From Brevundimonas sp. (GTDB lineage Bacteria; Pseudomonadota; Alphaproteobacteria; Caulobacterales; Caulobacteraceae): a stretch of 64,000 nt of DNA. The DNA lies in assembly GCA_003248965.1 (NCBI GenBank), contig QFQU01000017.1:8194-72193 (forward strand), read 5' to 3'. The notes under the pieces were generated by a model. The model made no database searches and had not been told where the DNA came from. It saw only the letters and a program-made list of their open reading frames with translations. A program made the translations under genes and the position numbers. Shown piece by piece: positions 18,476 through 27,069 of the stretch (the stretch's first letter is position 1; each line of letters opens with the position of its first letter).

Positions 18476-19732
18476 TCAATGACCGGCGGCGGACTGCGCC
18501 GCCGCTTCGGCCGCCTGTTCCTTGGCCTCGGCGCGGGCGATGCGGCTGGGGTCGGGCGCGGCGCCCATCCGGTCGATCAGCTTGAACACGAACGGATGCA
18601 GGGTGATCGAGATCAGGGCGGCGGCCAGGATCAGGTCGTGGGTTTCCTGGCTCATGGCGCCCAGGGTCATGCCCAGGGCGGCCAGGATGAAGCTGAATTC
18701 CCCGATCTGGGCCAGGCTGGCGGCGACGGTCAGGCTGGTCTTGCGATCCAGCTTGAACACCGTGGTGATGACCAGGGCCGCCAGGGTCTTGCCGACCACG
18801 ACGATGCCGATGACGCCCGCGACCGCCAGCGGCGCCTTCACCAGGATCGACGGATCGAACAACATCCCCACCGAGACGAAGAACAGCACGGCGAAGGCGT
18901 CACGCAGCGGCAAGGACCGTTCCGCCGCATTGTGGCCCAGGGGCGTGCCGTTCAGCACCAGCCCGGCCAGGAAGGCGCCCAGGGCGAAGGAGTGGAACAG
19001 ATAATAGGCCACCCAGGCGATGCCCAATGCGATGGACAGGACGCCCAGGGTGAACAGTTCGCGCGACTTGGTGTGGGCGATCCGCACCAGCAGCCAGGGC
19101 AGGGCCTTGCCGCCGACATACAGCATGACAAGGACGAAGACCGCGACCTTCAGCAGGGTCCAGCCGATGTTCAGCGCCAGGGCGCCGCCGTCGATCGTCT
19201 GGCCCGCCGGCATGATGATCATCGGCAGCATCACCAGGGCGATGACGATCACCAGGTCCTCGACGATCAGCCAGCCGACCGCGATGCGTCCGATCTCGCC
19301 CTTGTTCTGCCGACGCTCTTCCAGCGCCCGCATCAGCACGACGGTGGAGGCGACCGACAGGGCGAAGCCCATCAGCAGGCCCTCGACGTCGCTCATGCCC
19401 AGGGCGAACCGTCCCAGCGCCCAGCCCATGACGGTGGCGGAAGCGATCTGCACCAGGGCGCCGGGAATGGCCACCTTGCGCACCTGCATCAGGTCCTTGG
19501 GCGAGAAGTGCAGCCCGACCCCGAACATCAGCAGGATGACGCCGATCTCGGCCAACTGCGGCGCCAATTCGGTGTCGGCGACGAAGCCGGCGGTATGCGG
19601 CCCCACGATGACGCCGGCGACCAGATAGCCGACGAGGGGAGACAGTTTCAGCCGATTGGCCAACATGCCGAGCACGAAGGCGAGGACGAAGCCCCCGACC
19701 AGGGTGAGAATCAGGCTGTCGGCATGCGGCAT
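18476..19732 (-). CDS. CPA2-family cation:proton antiporter (YbaL/KefB-like)
   Basis: 418-residue inner-membrane protein with about 12 hydrophobic segments. Typical blocks are LSPLVGYLVAGVIVGPHTAGF, GVILLMFGVGLHFSPKDL, GFALSVASTVVLMR, the ion-site-like VGWLIVEDLVIVIAL, and LAQIGEFSFILAALG. It ends after the transporter domain with an Ala/Glu-rich tail and lacks the C-terminal NAD-binding TrkA-N domain of E. coli YbaL. Good GGAG site before ATG 19732. Confidence 0.9.
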   Translation of the reverse strand: MPHADSLILTLVGGFVLAFVLGMLANRLKLSPLVGYLVAGVIVGPHTAGFVADTELAPQLAEIGVILLMFGVGLHFSPKDLMQVRKVAIPGALVQIASATVMGWALGRFALGMSDVEGLLMGFALSVASTVVLMRALEERRQNKGEIGRIAVGWLIVEDLVIVIALVMLPMIIMPAGQTIDGGALALNIGWTLLKVAVFVLVMLYVGGKALPWLLVRIAHTKSRELFTLGVLSIALGIAWVAYYLFHSFALGAFLAGLVLNGTPLGHNAAERSLPLRDAFAVLFFVSVGMLFDPSILVKAPLAVAGVIGIVVVGKTLAALVITTVFKLDRKTSLTVAASLAQIGEFSFILAALGMTLGAMSQETHDLILAAALISITLHPFVFKLIDRMGAAPDPSRIARAEAKEQAAEAAAQSAAGH

Positions 19733-19843
19733 CAGGGCTCCTGTCGCGGGCTTGGAATCGTCTGGCGGTAGGGCTTGCAGTTGGGGCGGGGATTTGGAAT
19801 GCGCAAGGCGGCGCGGTGTCGCAAGGGGGACGAAACTGCGGCC

Positions 19844-20680
19844 TCAGGCGGCGTTCGCGCGCGCCAGCAGGGCGCGGGCCTGATCCAGATGCAGTCGTTC
19901 GACCATGGCCCCGCCGATCTGGATCGCGCCCAGACCTTGGGTGTCTTCGGCTTCGAAGGCGGTCACGATAGCCTGGGCCTGGGCGATCTCCTCCGGCGAC
20001 GGGGAAAAGGCCCGGTTCGTTGCGGCGATCTGGGAGGGATGGATCAGGCTCTTGCCGTCGAAACCGTAAAGCCGCCCCTGCGCCGCCTCGGCCGCCAGAC
20101 CCTCGGCGTCGTCGATCCTGTTGAACACGCCGTCCAGGGCCAAAAGACCATGCGCGCGGGCCACGGCGACGACCATCGCCAGCCACGGCTTGAACGGTTC
20201 GCGGTCCGCCGAAGCCCCCGTCCCCAGGGCCTTGGCCAGATCGTTGACCCCCAGCATCAACCCGTCCAGGGCGCCCCCCGCGGCGGCGATCTCGGTCAGG
20301 TTCAACAGGGCGCGCGGCGTCTCGATCATGGCCCACAGGCGGGCGTCGCGGGGCAGGGCGGCCGAAAGGGCGTGGACGGCTTCCGGCGTCTCCATCTTGG
20401 GGGCGACGATCAGATCGGCTCCCGCCTCGGCCAGAGCGGCGGCGTCGTCGCTCCCCCAGGGCGTGCCCAGGGCGTTGATCCGCACGCCCACTTGCGGTGT
20501 GAAGCCGCCCTGACGAAGGGCCGCGACGGCGGCGGCCCGCGCCTCGATCTTGCGGTCCGGGGCGACGGCGTCTTCCAGGTCCAGAACGGCCACGTCGCAA
20601 TCCAGGGTGCGGGCCTTCTCGATCGCGCGCGGGTTCGAGGCGGGGAGATAGAGGACGCTGCGGACGCGATCGGCGCGCAT
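19844..20680 (-). CDS. HpcH/HpaI-type CoA ester lyase (CitE-like)
   Basis: About 278 residues, TIM barrel of the citrate lyase beta / malyl-CoA lyase group: RSVLYLPASNPRAIEKA, VLDLEDAVAPDRK, VRINALGTPWG, LWAMIETPRALLNL with metal-binding Glu, LMLGVNDLAKALG and GKSLIHPSQI. It probably cleaves or hydrolyses a 3-hydroxyacyl-CoA thioester. No CitD/CitF partners are present. The start overlaps the stop of the SDR gene (TGATG), so both are one operon. Confidence 0.85.
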   Translation of the reverse strand: MRADRVRSVLYLPASNPRAIEKARTLDCDVAVLDLEDAVAPDRKIEARAAAVAALRQGGFTPQVGVRINALGTPWGSDDAAALAEAGADLIVAPKMETPEAVHALSAALPRDARLWAMIETPRALLNLTEIAAAGGALDGLMLGVNDLAKALGTGASADREPFKPWLAMVVAVARAHGLLALDGVFNRIDDAEGLAAEAAQGRLYGFDGKSLIHPSQIAATNRAFSPSPEEIAQAQAIVTAFEAEDTQGLGAIQIGGAMVERLHLDQARALLARANAA

Positions 20681-21357
20681 CACACCCGACCCGTCACGGG
20701 CGTCAGGGCTCCCGTCATCGCCCGGCTTTCCGGAGAGGCCAGGAACAGGATGACCTGGGCCAGATCGCCCGGCGCGACCCAGGTCGCGGGATCGGCGTCG
20801 GGCATGTCCTTGCGGTTGGCGGGGGTGTCGATGATCGACGGCAGGACGGCGTTGACCGTGACCGAGGTGGATTTCAGCTCCTCCGCCAGGCTCTGGGTCA
20901 GGGCGTGCACCCCCGCCTTGGCGGCCCCATAGGCGCCCATGCCCGCGCCGGGCTTCAGGGCGGCGGCCGAACCGACGTTGACGATCCGTCCCTCTGGCGA
21001 GGCCTTCAGCGCAGGCAGGGCGGCGCGGCTGGCGTTCAGCGCCGTGGTCACGTTCAGGGCGTACATCCGGTCCCAGGCCGGGGCGGCGTCGTCCAGCGTC
21101 TGCCAGACGAAGCCGCCGGCGATGTTCAGCAGGGCGTCCAGCCGCCCGAACCGCGCGATCACCGCATCCACCGCCTTCTGCGCCTGATCGGCGTCGGTCA
21201 GATCCACGCCCCCGACCTCCAACACCCCCTCGGGAACCGCGTGACCCTGGGCGTGATCGATGACCGCGACCTTCAGTCCGGCTTGCAGCGCGGCGTCCAG
21301 CACAGCCTTGCCCAAGACCCCGTGCCCGCCCGTGATGGCGACGACCCGTTCCGTCAT
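20680..21357 (-). CDS. SDR-family oxidoreductase
   Basis: 225-residue short-chain dehydrogenase: TGGHGVLGKAVLDAAL nucleotide site, NIAGGF, active Ser in NVGSAAAL, Tyr-x3-Lys in YGAAKAGV, and LPSIIDTPANRKDMP. AAGGAC precedes ATG 21357. It is coupled to the CoA-lyase-like gene downstream. The substrate is unknown. Confidence 0.87.
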   Translation of the reverse strand: MTERVVAITGGHGVLGKAVLDAALQAGLKVAVIDHAQGHAVPEGVLEVGGVDLTDADQAQKAVDAVIARFGRLDALLNIAGGFVWQTLDDAAPAWDRMYALNVTTALNASRAALPALKASPEGRIVNVGSAAALKPGAGMGAYGAAKAGVHALTQSLAEELKSTSVTVNAVLPSIIDTPANRKDMPDADPATWVAPGDLAQVILFLASPESRAMTGALTPVTGRV

Positions 21358-21404
21358 GTCCTTCTCCCTTGTCAGGACGACTTAAACCGCGCCTGCCGTT
21401 GGTC

Positions 21405-21902
21405 TCAACCCTGGCCGAAGACCTTGGCCATCAGCCGCTCCAGCGCGACCTGATCATCGGCGTCGAAAGCCGCCTTTTCCGTCGCATCGACGTCGAACAC
21501 GGCGATCAGCCGTCCCTCGCTGTCCAGCACGGGCACGACGATCTCGCTGGCCGAGCGACTGTCGCAGGCGATGTGACCCGGGAAGGCGTGAACATCCTCC
21601 ACGATCTGGGTCCGGCGCGTCGCGGCGGCGGTTCCGCACACCCCGCGCCCGAAGGCGATGCGCAGGCAGCCCAGCGTCCCCTGATAGGGGCCGACCACCA
21701 GTTCGTCCGCCTTGTCGGGCGCGACCACATAGAAGCCGGTCCAGAAGAAATGATCGAAGGCGTCCGCGAGCATGGAGGCGACTGTCGCCATCCGCGCCGT
21801 CAGATTGGGTTCGCCGTCCAGCACCGCCAAAACCTCCGCCTCGACCTCGGCGTATCGGGCGGCCTTGTCGGCAGGGCGGTCGATGCGGGCGACATAGGCC
21901 AT
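21405..21902 (-). CDS. Free methionine-(R)-sulfoxide reductase (GAF domain)
   Basis: 165-residue GAF protein of the fRMsr/YebR family, which reduces free Met-R-sulfoxide. All three family cysteines are present with standard spacing: Cys79 (LGCLRI), Cys89 (GRGVCG), Cys113 (HIACDSRSASEIVVP). FFWTGFYVV is the usual GAF strand. AAGGAG lies just upstream of ATG 21902. Single gene. Confidence 0.92.
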   Translation of the reverse strand: MAYVARIDRPADKAARYAEVEAEVLAVLDGEPNLTARMATVASMLADAFDHFFWTGFYVVAPDKADELVVGPYQGTLGCLRIAFGRGVCGTAAATRRTQIVEDVHAFPGHIACDSRSASEIVVPVLDSEGRLIAVFDVDATEKAAFDADDQVALERLMAKVFGQG

Positions 21903-22012
21903 GGGAACTCCTTCGTTCGGCGCCGCTCATATAGGCTGGCCGGATCGATGAGGGGAGCCCCGCCGGAACGTCGGCCGATTCTGCGTCGTTCTGCCTTCCA
22001 AAGGAGACGACA

Positions 22013-22186
22013 ATGTTGAAATGGGCTTTGATTTTCGCCGTGGTCGCCGTCATCGCGGGCCTCCTCGGCTTTACCGGCATCGCAGGCGCGGCGGCCGGCA
22101 TCGCCAAATTCCTGGCTGTCCTGGCGCTGATCGTGTTCGCGGTCTTCCTGGCCTTGGGCTTCACCGTGGTCAAGAAAGTCACCTGA
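22013..22186 (+). CDS. DUF1328 small membrane protein, 57 aa
   Basis: Two hydrophobic helices, starting MLKWALIFAVVAVIAGLLGF and continuing with GIAGAAAGIAKFLAVL, as in the UPF0391/DUF1328 family of small membrane proteins of unknown role. Strong AAAGGAGA site before ATG 22013. A bidirectional hairpin terminator follows at 22199-22222. Confidence 0.88.
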   Translation: MLKWALIFAVVAVIAGLLGFTGIAGAAAGIAKFLAVLALIVFAVFLALGFTVVKKVT

Positions 22187-22198
22187 GGCGAAAATGAA

Positions 22199-22222
22199 AA
22201 CGGCGGCCTTCGGGCCGCCGTT
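22199..22222. terminator. Bidirectional intrinsic terminator
   Basis: CGGCGGCC and GGCCGCCG pair across a TTCG loop (22201-22220), extended by AA/TT. The minus strand reads into TTTTCATTTTC and the plus strand into TTGTCGTT. It separates the convergent DUF1328 gene and the small frameshifted gene. Confidence 0.75.
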
Positions 22223-22227
22223 GTCGT

Positions 22228-22379
22228 TCAGGGGACGATGCCGGTCTGCGGTCCCACGCCGTCGCCCTCCGCCTCGTCATCCGGCAGGACGCCGTCGCGC
22301 TTGGCGCGGTCTTCAAGATCCTCCGCCTCGTCCTGGACGTGCTTGATCTCTTCCGGCGAGGGGGGTGGGTGTCGGTCAT
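22228..22379 (-). pseudogene. Small acidic protein gene with an apparent frameshift
   Basis: From ATG 22379 (GGAG six bases upstream) the frame reads MTDTHPP and then leaves the conserved-looking frame at a six-C tract (22360-22365 on plus). One extra C would give a 51-residue acidic protein with SPEEIKHVQDEAEDLEDRA, KRDGVLPDDEAEGDGVGPQ and ending TGIVP, stopping at 22228. The second frame has no start of its own nearby. Either a homopolymer sequencing error or a real frameshift. Confidence 0.6.
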
Positions 22380-22464
22380 CGTGTTCTCCATGATCGTTCC
22401 GGAAAACCACCGACCGGCCGGGCCGTTCCGATTCAGATGAAGCTTTTGATCGAATGGAGGGGAG

Positions 22465-22540
22465 TGGTAGGCCCGGAGGGACTCGAACCCCCAACCAGAC
22501 CGTTATGAGCGGTCGGCTCTAACCATTGAGCTACAGGCCC
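22465..22540 (-). tRNA. tRNA, anticodon CAT, probably Ile2 (lysidine type)
   Basis: Cloverleaf of 76 bases with encoded CCA. D-arm GCTCAATGGTTAGAGC, anticodon loop CTCATAA, T-loop TTCGAGT. CAT occurs in initiator, elongator Met and Ile2 tRNAs. The acceptor bases C4-G69 and C5-G68 match the known TilS recognition pattern for Ile2, so Ile is favoured over elongator Met. It is not an initiator because the anticodon stem lacks three G-C pairs next to the loop. Confidence 0.85.
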
Positions 22541-22567
22541 CCAGCGCCTTGGCCAGCGGAGGCCACC

Positions 22568-22596
22568 GCCTAGCAGGGGCGAGGCGGGCTTGCCAA
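22568..22596 (-). promoter_or_regulatory. Housekeeping promoter for the tRNA
   Basis: On the minus strand TTGGCA (22596-22591), a 17-base spacer, then CTAGGC (22573-22568), about 28 bases before the tRNA 5' end. The match to the alphaproteobacterial sigma-70 pattern is good for the -35 and fair for the -10. Confidence 0.5.
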
Positions 22597-22757
22597 GCGC
22601 CACATGCCACACGGGCGCCGCGCGGCTTTCGGCGAATTCACGAAGATGAACGGAAACCGGCGCGGGACGGCGGCGTTCATTCAGGCTCGAAAGGCCAAGG
22701 TTGCGGCCATGGATCGGCGAACACGCCGTTCAGGACGACTACGGAGATTTCCCCACT

Positions 22758-23531
22758 ATGACCCGATTGATGAAAACCGCTTCGCTGAAGGCCCTGGCGC
22801 TGGGCGGGGCCATGACCGCCGCCGTCGCCCTGACGGCCGTCGCCACCCCTTCCGCCGCCCAGACTGCGGCTCAGCCCGGAACCGTCCAGATCATGCAGAC
22901 CGCCCCCGCCCTGAACCTGTCGGCCTATGGCGAGGTCAAGGTTGCGCCGGACATGGCGACCATCACCTTCGGCGTGCAGACCGAGGCGCCGACCGCCGCC
23001 GCCGCCATGCGCGACAACGCCGCGCGCATGACCCAGGTCATGCAGGCCCTGCGCCGTGCGGGCGTCGCCGAACGCGATATCCAGACCTCTGGCCTGAACC
23101 TGCAGGCCCAGTACGACTATCAGGAGAACCAACCGCCCAAGCTGCGCGGCTATCAGGCGACGAACCGGGTGTCGGTGCGGATCAACGACCTGAGCAAGGT
23201 CGGCACGACCGCCGACGCGGTGGTGGCCGCCGGGGTCAATCAGATCGACGGCATCAGTTTTGGTCTCAAGGATCCTTCGGCCGCCGAGAACCAGGCCCGG
23301 GAACTGGCCGTTCGCGCCCTGCAGGCCAAGGCGCAGCTGTACGCCCGCGCCCTGGGCGTCCAACTGGGCGGCGTGCGCAGCCTGAGCGAGGGCGGCGGCT
23401 ATACGCCCCCGTCGCCGCCGATGCCGGTGGCCATGTTCGCCCGCGCCCAGATGGCGGATTCGACTCCCGTCTCGGCTGGCGAGATGTCGGTGCGGATCGA
23501 TGTGAACGGCGTCTACGACATCGTCCGCTGA
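22758..23531 (+). CDS. SIMPL-domain (DUF541, YggE-like) exported protein
   Basis: 257 residues: signal peptide ending near SAAQ, then the SIMPL domain with LSAYGEVKVAPDMATITFGVQTEA, GVAERDIQTSGLNLQAQYDY, GYQATNRVSVRINDLSKVG and the C-terminal strand MSVRIDVNGVYDIV. Periplasmic or outer-membrane-associated proteins of this kind are linked to oxidative stress tolerance; the mechanism is not known. An intrinsic terminator follows. Confidence 0.88.
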   Translation: MTRLMKTASLKALALGGAMTAAVALTAVATPSAAQTAAQPGTVQIMQTAPALNLSAYGEVKVAPDMATITFGVQTEAPTAAAAMRDNAARMTQVMQALRRAGVAERDIQTSGLNLQAQYDYQENQPPKLRGYQATNRVSVRINDLSKVGTTADAVVAAGVNQIDGISFGLKDPSAAENQARELAVRALQAKAQLYARALGVQLGGVRSLSEGGGYTPPSPPMPVAMFARAQMADSTPVSAGEMSVRIDVNGVYDIVR

Positions 23532-23551
23532 TCGCCCGATCAGACCTTGGG

Positions 23552-23580
23552 AAGGCCCGTCGGAAACGGCGGGCCTTTTC
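23552..23580 (+). terminator. Intrinsic terminator after the SIMPL gene
   Basis: AAGGCCCG pairs with CGGGCCTT around a loop with an inner CG/CG pair, followed by TTTTC, 21 bases after the stop. Confidence 0.8.
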
Positions 23581-23667
23581 GTATCCGGACGCGCCCTTTG
23601 ACCGGCGACGATCCGCGCCTATGCTGAGGTCTGGCCATTTCCGGCCTTTGCGAGCGCGCCTTCTCCC

Positions 23668-25446
23668 ATGAAGCAATTCTTCCTGACGGTCCTGGGTGTC
23701 TTCACCGGGCTGATCCTGTTCCTTGTCGTCATTCCCGTGGTGTTGGTGACGGTCGCCGTCGCCGGATCGTCCAAGCCGACCCTGCCGGCGGCCTCGGTGC
23801 TGGAACTGGACCTGCGCGAGGGGATCAGCGACCAACCCTCGACCAACCCCTTCTCGGCCTTCGGCGGGTCCAGCCTGTCGGTGACGGAGGTGGTGGACGG
23901 CCTGGCCCAGGCGGGCGCCGATCCCAGCGTCAAGGCCCTGCTGATCCGTCTGCCGGAAAGCGGCATGACCCCCGCGACCGCCGACGAACTGCGTCAGGCC
24001 GTGCTGCGCTTCCGCGCCACGGACAAGCCGGTGATCGCCCACAGCCAGGGTTTCGCGCCATCGGGCGCGGTGATGTCGACCTATATGGTGGGCGCCGCCG
24101 CTTCGGAGCTGTGGATGCAGAACACCGCCGGCTTCCAGGCCACGGGCTTCTCGGCCGACAGCCTGTTCCTGGGCCGCGCCTTCCAGAAATACGGCGTCAA
24201 GCCGGAGTTCGAGCAGCGTTACGAATACAAGAACGCCGTCAACGAATATACGCAGAGCGACTACACCGGCCCGCACCGCGAGGCGATGACCGCCTGGATG
24301 ACGGCCCTCTATGACAACGCCCTGGGCTATGTCGCCAAGGACCGCAAGACGACGCTTGAGGCCTTGCGCACGACGATCGAGGCCGGGCCCTACACCGCCG
24401 AACAGGCGCTGGCGAACAAGCTGATCGACAAGGTCGGCCAGGTCGAGGAGGCCGAAGCCGCCGTGAAGACCCGCGCGGGCAAGGGCGCCGAAATCGTCGA
24501 GTTCGACAGATACGTCTCGGAAAAGGGCGCCCGCACCGGCTCGGGCCGAAACGCCATCGCCATCGTCGGCGGGGAAGGGGCCATCGTCACCGGGCGTGGC
24601 GGGAACGGCGGCTTCGGCGGCGGCTCCAGCATCCATTCCGACGACACGGCCGAGGCCATCTACGACGCCATCGCCGACAAGTCGGTGAAGGCCATCGTCT
24701 TCCGCGTCTCTTCGCCCGGCGGCTCTCCCGAAGCGTCCGAGCAGATACTGGCGGCGGTCAAGGCGGCGCGGGCGGCGGGCAAGCCGGTCGTGGTGTCCAT
24801 GGGCGCCTACGCCGCCTCGGGCGGTTACTGGATCAGCTCCCAGGCCGACTGGATCGTGGCCCAGCCCTCGACCCTGACCGGCTCCATAGGGGTGTTCGGC
24901 GGCAAGTTCGTTCTGGCCGACGCCCTCGGTCGGTTCGGCGTGGACATGCGCGAACTGTCGGTCGGCGGACAATACGCCGACGCCTTCTCGCCGACCCAGT
25001 CCTTCACCCCGGCGCAGCGCGCGGCCTTCGCGGGGCAGATGGACCGTATCTACGACGACTTCGTCACCCGGGTCTCGATCGGCCGCAAACTGCCGGCGGA
25101 GCGGGTGCGTGAAATCGCCAAGGGCCGCGTCTGGACCGGCTCTCAGGCCCTGCCTCTGGGCCTCGTCGACCAGTTGGGCGGCCTGACCGAGGCGGTGGCC
25201 AAGGCCAAGGAACTGGCGAAGATTCCGGCCAACGAGTCCGTGCGCTTCCGCCATTTCCCCAAGCCCAAGTCGACCTGGGAGGCCATCTCGGAGATGTTCG
25301 GCGTCCAGACCGAGGCGGCCAAGGCCCTGGTCATGCTGGGCGGCGTCATGGCCGATCCGCAGGCCCAGACGATCATGCGCCGCATCGACAGCGATCGGAT
25401 GCGCAGCCAGGGCGCCGTTGTCCTGGCCGACCAGCCGACGTTCTGA
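23668..25446 (+). CDS. sppA: Signal peptide peptidase SppA, 67K type
   Basis: 592-residue inner-membrane serine protease that clears cleaved signal peptides. N-terminal anchor at about 5-33, then two tandem SppA domains. The catalytic Lys is in RYEYKNAVNEYT of the first domain, and the catalytic Ser in MGAYAASGGYWIS of the second, followed by LTGSIGVFGGKF. The double-domain length matches E. coli SppA. Confidence 0.93.
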   Translation: MKQFFLTVLGVFTGLILFLVVIPVVLVTVAVAGSSKPTLPAASVLELDLREGISDQPSTNPFSAFGGSSLSVTEVVDGLAQAGADPSVKALLIRLPESGMTPATADELRQAVLRFRATDKPVIAHSQGFAPSGAVMSTYMVGAAASELWMQNTAGFQATGFSADSLFLGRAFQKYGVKPEFEQRYEYKNAVNEYTQSDYTGPHREAMTAWMTALYDNALGYVAKDRKTTLEALRTTIEAGPYTAEQALANKLIDKVGQVEEAEAAVKTRAGKGAEIVEFDRYVSEKGARTGSGRNAIAIVGGEGAIVTGRGGNGGFGGGSSIHSDDTAEAIYDAIADKSVKAIVFRVSSPGGSPEASEQILAAVKAARAAGKPVVVSMGAYAASGGYWISSQADWIVAQPSTLTGSIGVFGGKFVLADALGRFGVDMRELSVGGQYADAFSPTQSFTPAQRAAFAGQMDRIYDDFVTRVSIGRKLPAERVREIAKGRVWTGSQALPLGLVDQLGGLTEAVAKAKELAKIPANESVRFRHFPKPKSTWEAISEMFGVQTEAAKALVMLGGVMADPQAQTIMRRIDSDRMRSQGAVVLADQPTF

Positions 25447-25565
25447 TCCGCCGCCGCGCCGATCCGCCGCACGCAGCCGTGACGGGGGCCGCCATTGACC
25501 AGGCGGCCCGATGGACCGACATTGGGACTTCGGCGTTTCCCGGAAACGCCAGCCAAGGATGATCC

Positions 25566-25889
25566 ATGTTCCAGTCTGAACGTCTCGCCGCCGTCGGTCT
25601 TGCCTCGCGTCGCCGTCCCAACGGTCTCGTGGCCTCGGTGATGTGGCTGGGCGGTCTGGTCGCCACCGTCGCGGCCATGGCCGTCGGCGCGGTCCTGGCG
25701 GTCTTCACCGCCGCCGCCGTCGCGGTGATCGCCCTGTTCGCCGGGGTGCTGGTCTTCCTGGTCGGCCTGGTGATGCGCGCCCGCCGCAACCTGACGCCGC
25801 GCCGCCGCGCCGGCGACGGAGACGTGATCGAGGCGCGCAAGGTGGACGGCGCCTGGGTCGCCTACGGCTGGGAACGCGACGGCCGCTGA
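25566..25889 (+). CDS. Small membrane protein, 107 aa
   Basis: Two hydrophobic helices (about 20-45 and 48-70: VMWLGGLVATVAAMAVGAV, AVAVIALFAGVLVFLVGLVM) followed by a basic linker (RARRNLTPRRRAG) and a short cytosolic tail ending in GAWVAYGWERDGR. I do not recognise a named family. AAGGATG just before ATG 25566 is a plausible ribosome site. The amidase gene follows 11 bases later, so cotranscription is likely. Confidence 0.75.
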   Translation: MFQSERLAAVGLASRRRPNGLVASVMWLGGLVATVAAMAVGAVLAVFTAAAVAVIALFAGVLVFLVGLVMRARRNLTPRRRAGDGDVIEARKVDGAWVAYGWERDGR

Positions 25890-25900
25890 GACCTGTCTCC

Positions 25901-26662
25901 ATGGTCGATCCCATCGCGGCGCCCTCGCCCAACTTCAATGAACGCCGGGCGCCGCCGGACATGCTGGTGCTGCACTATACTGGCATGGAGAGCGGAGAGG
26001 CGGCTCTGGCGCGCCTGCGCGATCCGGCGGCCCAGGTCTCGGCCCACTATCTGGTCGAGGAGGACGGGCGCGTCTTTCAACTGGTTCCCGAGGAACGCCG
26101 CGCCTGGCACGCCGGTCGCGGCGTCTGGCAGGGGCAGGACGACTGCAACGGCGCTTCGATCGGGGTCGAGATCGTCAATCCGGGCCACGAATTCGGCTAT
26201 CGCCCTTTTCCTGACGCCCAGATCGACGCGGTCATCGCCCTGATCGGCGATATTCGCAGCCGTTGGACCATCCCCGACAGCCGCATCATCGCCCATTCCG
26301 ACCTGGCGCCCGACCGCAAGGAAGACCCCGGCGAACTGTTCCCCTGGAAGCGCCTGGCGGAAGCCGGTCACGGCCTGTGGTTCGAACCGGCGCCCGAGCG
26401 GATCAAGGCGCTTGGCGGTCTGCTGCAAAAGGGCGACGAGGGGCTTGGCCCCATGGTGCTGCGCGCCGGCCTGCACCGGTTGGGCTACGGGCTGAAGCCC
26501 GGCGGCGACTATGACGCCGAGACCGAAACCACCGTCCGCGCCTTCCAGCGCCATTGGCGACCGTCGCGCATCGACGGCGTCGCTGACGGCGAAACCCGCG
26601 CCCGCCTGGTCGGCCTGTTGCAGTTGGCCAGCGCCGAGAGCGCGACGGGCGTGCTGGATTGA
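25901..26662 (+). CDS. N-acetylmuramoyl-L-alanine amidase (AmpD-like) with PG-binding domain
   Basis: 253 residues. Amidase_2 domain at about 15-165: zinc ligands in MLVLHYTGM and IIAHSDLAPDRKEDPG, catalytic Glu in IGVEIVNPGHEFGY, and FPWKRLAEAG. A C-terminal peptidoglycan-binding-1 domain follows (VLRAGLHRLGYGLKPGGDYD...VRAFQRHWRPSRIDG). No signal peptide is visible, so a cytosolic anhydromuropeptide recycling role like AmpD is likely. The rnpB promoter overlaps its end. Confidence 0.9.
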   Translation: MVDPIAAPSPNFNERRAPPDMLVLHYTGMESGEAALARLRDPAAQVSAHYLVEEDGRVFQLVPEERRAWHAGRGVWQGQDDCNGASIGVEIVNPGHEFGYRPFPDAQIDAVIALIGDIRSRWTIPDSRIIAHSDLAPDRKEDPGELFPWKRLAEAGHGLWFEPAPERIKALGGLLQKGDEGLGPMVLRAGLHRLGYGLKPGGDYDAETETTVRAFQRHWRPSRIDGVADGETRARLVGLLQLASAESATGVLD

Positions 26663-26687
26663 CCTTGCCGCCCCCATCGCGCATCTA
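26659..26687 (+). promoter_or_regulatory. rnpB promoter
   Basis: TTGACC (26659-26664), a 17-base spacer, CATCTA (26682-26687), then about 10 bases to the RNase P RNA 5' end. The -35 overlaps the stop codon of the amidase gene. Confidence 0.6.
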
Positions 26688-26697
26688 GCGCCTCGTC

Positions 26698-27069
26698 AGA
26701 CGGCCGGGCGGTCGCGGCGGACTTCGCGTCCGTCGAGGAAAGTCCGGGCTCCACGGTGAAAAGGCGGCGGATAACTTCCGCCCGGGGCGACCCGAGGGAT
26801 AGCGCCACAGAAAGCAAACCTCCGGCCTTGCGAGGCCGGTAAGGGTGAAAGGGTGGGGTAAGAGCCCACCGCGGACCTGGCGACAGGGACGGCATGGCAA
26901 GCCCCGCCTGGAGCAAGACCAAATAGGGACATCGCGCGGGTCCGCCCGCAGGGGTTCACCGCCCTGGATGTCCGGGTAGGTCGCGAGAACCGACCAGCAA
27001 TGGTCGGTCCAGAGGAATGATCGTCGCCGCCTCTCGGGGCGGAACAGAACCCGGCTTACAGGCCGTCTG
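26698..27069 (+). ncRNA. rnpB: RNase P RNA, bacterial type A
   Basis: Catalytic RNA for tRNA 5' maturation. The terminal helix P1 is formed by AGACGGCC at the start and GGCCGTCT at the end. The conserved core includes GAGGAAAGTCCGGGCTCCAC near the 5' side, the GAAAGGGTG block, TAAGAGCCCACCG, and CAGAACCCGGCTTACAGGCC at the 3' side. A TTCTTTTTG tract follows P1 and may end transcription. The P1 ends are precise to a few bases. Confidence 0.95.

Noticed and set aside
18374..19771. 465-residue His/Gln/Asp-rich plus-strand frame over the antiporter
   Set aside because: Composition is typical of antisense to hydrophobic codons.
22465..22540. Initiator tRNA-Met
   Set aside because: The anticodon stem lacks the three G-C pairs, and the acceptor bases fit Ile2.
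26403..26959. Several minus- and plus-strand open frames across the RNase P RNA
   Set aside because: They overlap highly conserved structural RNA and carry no protein motif.
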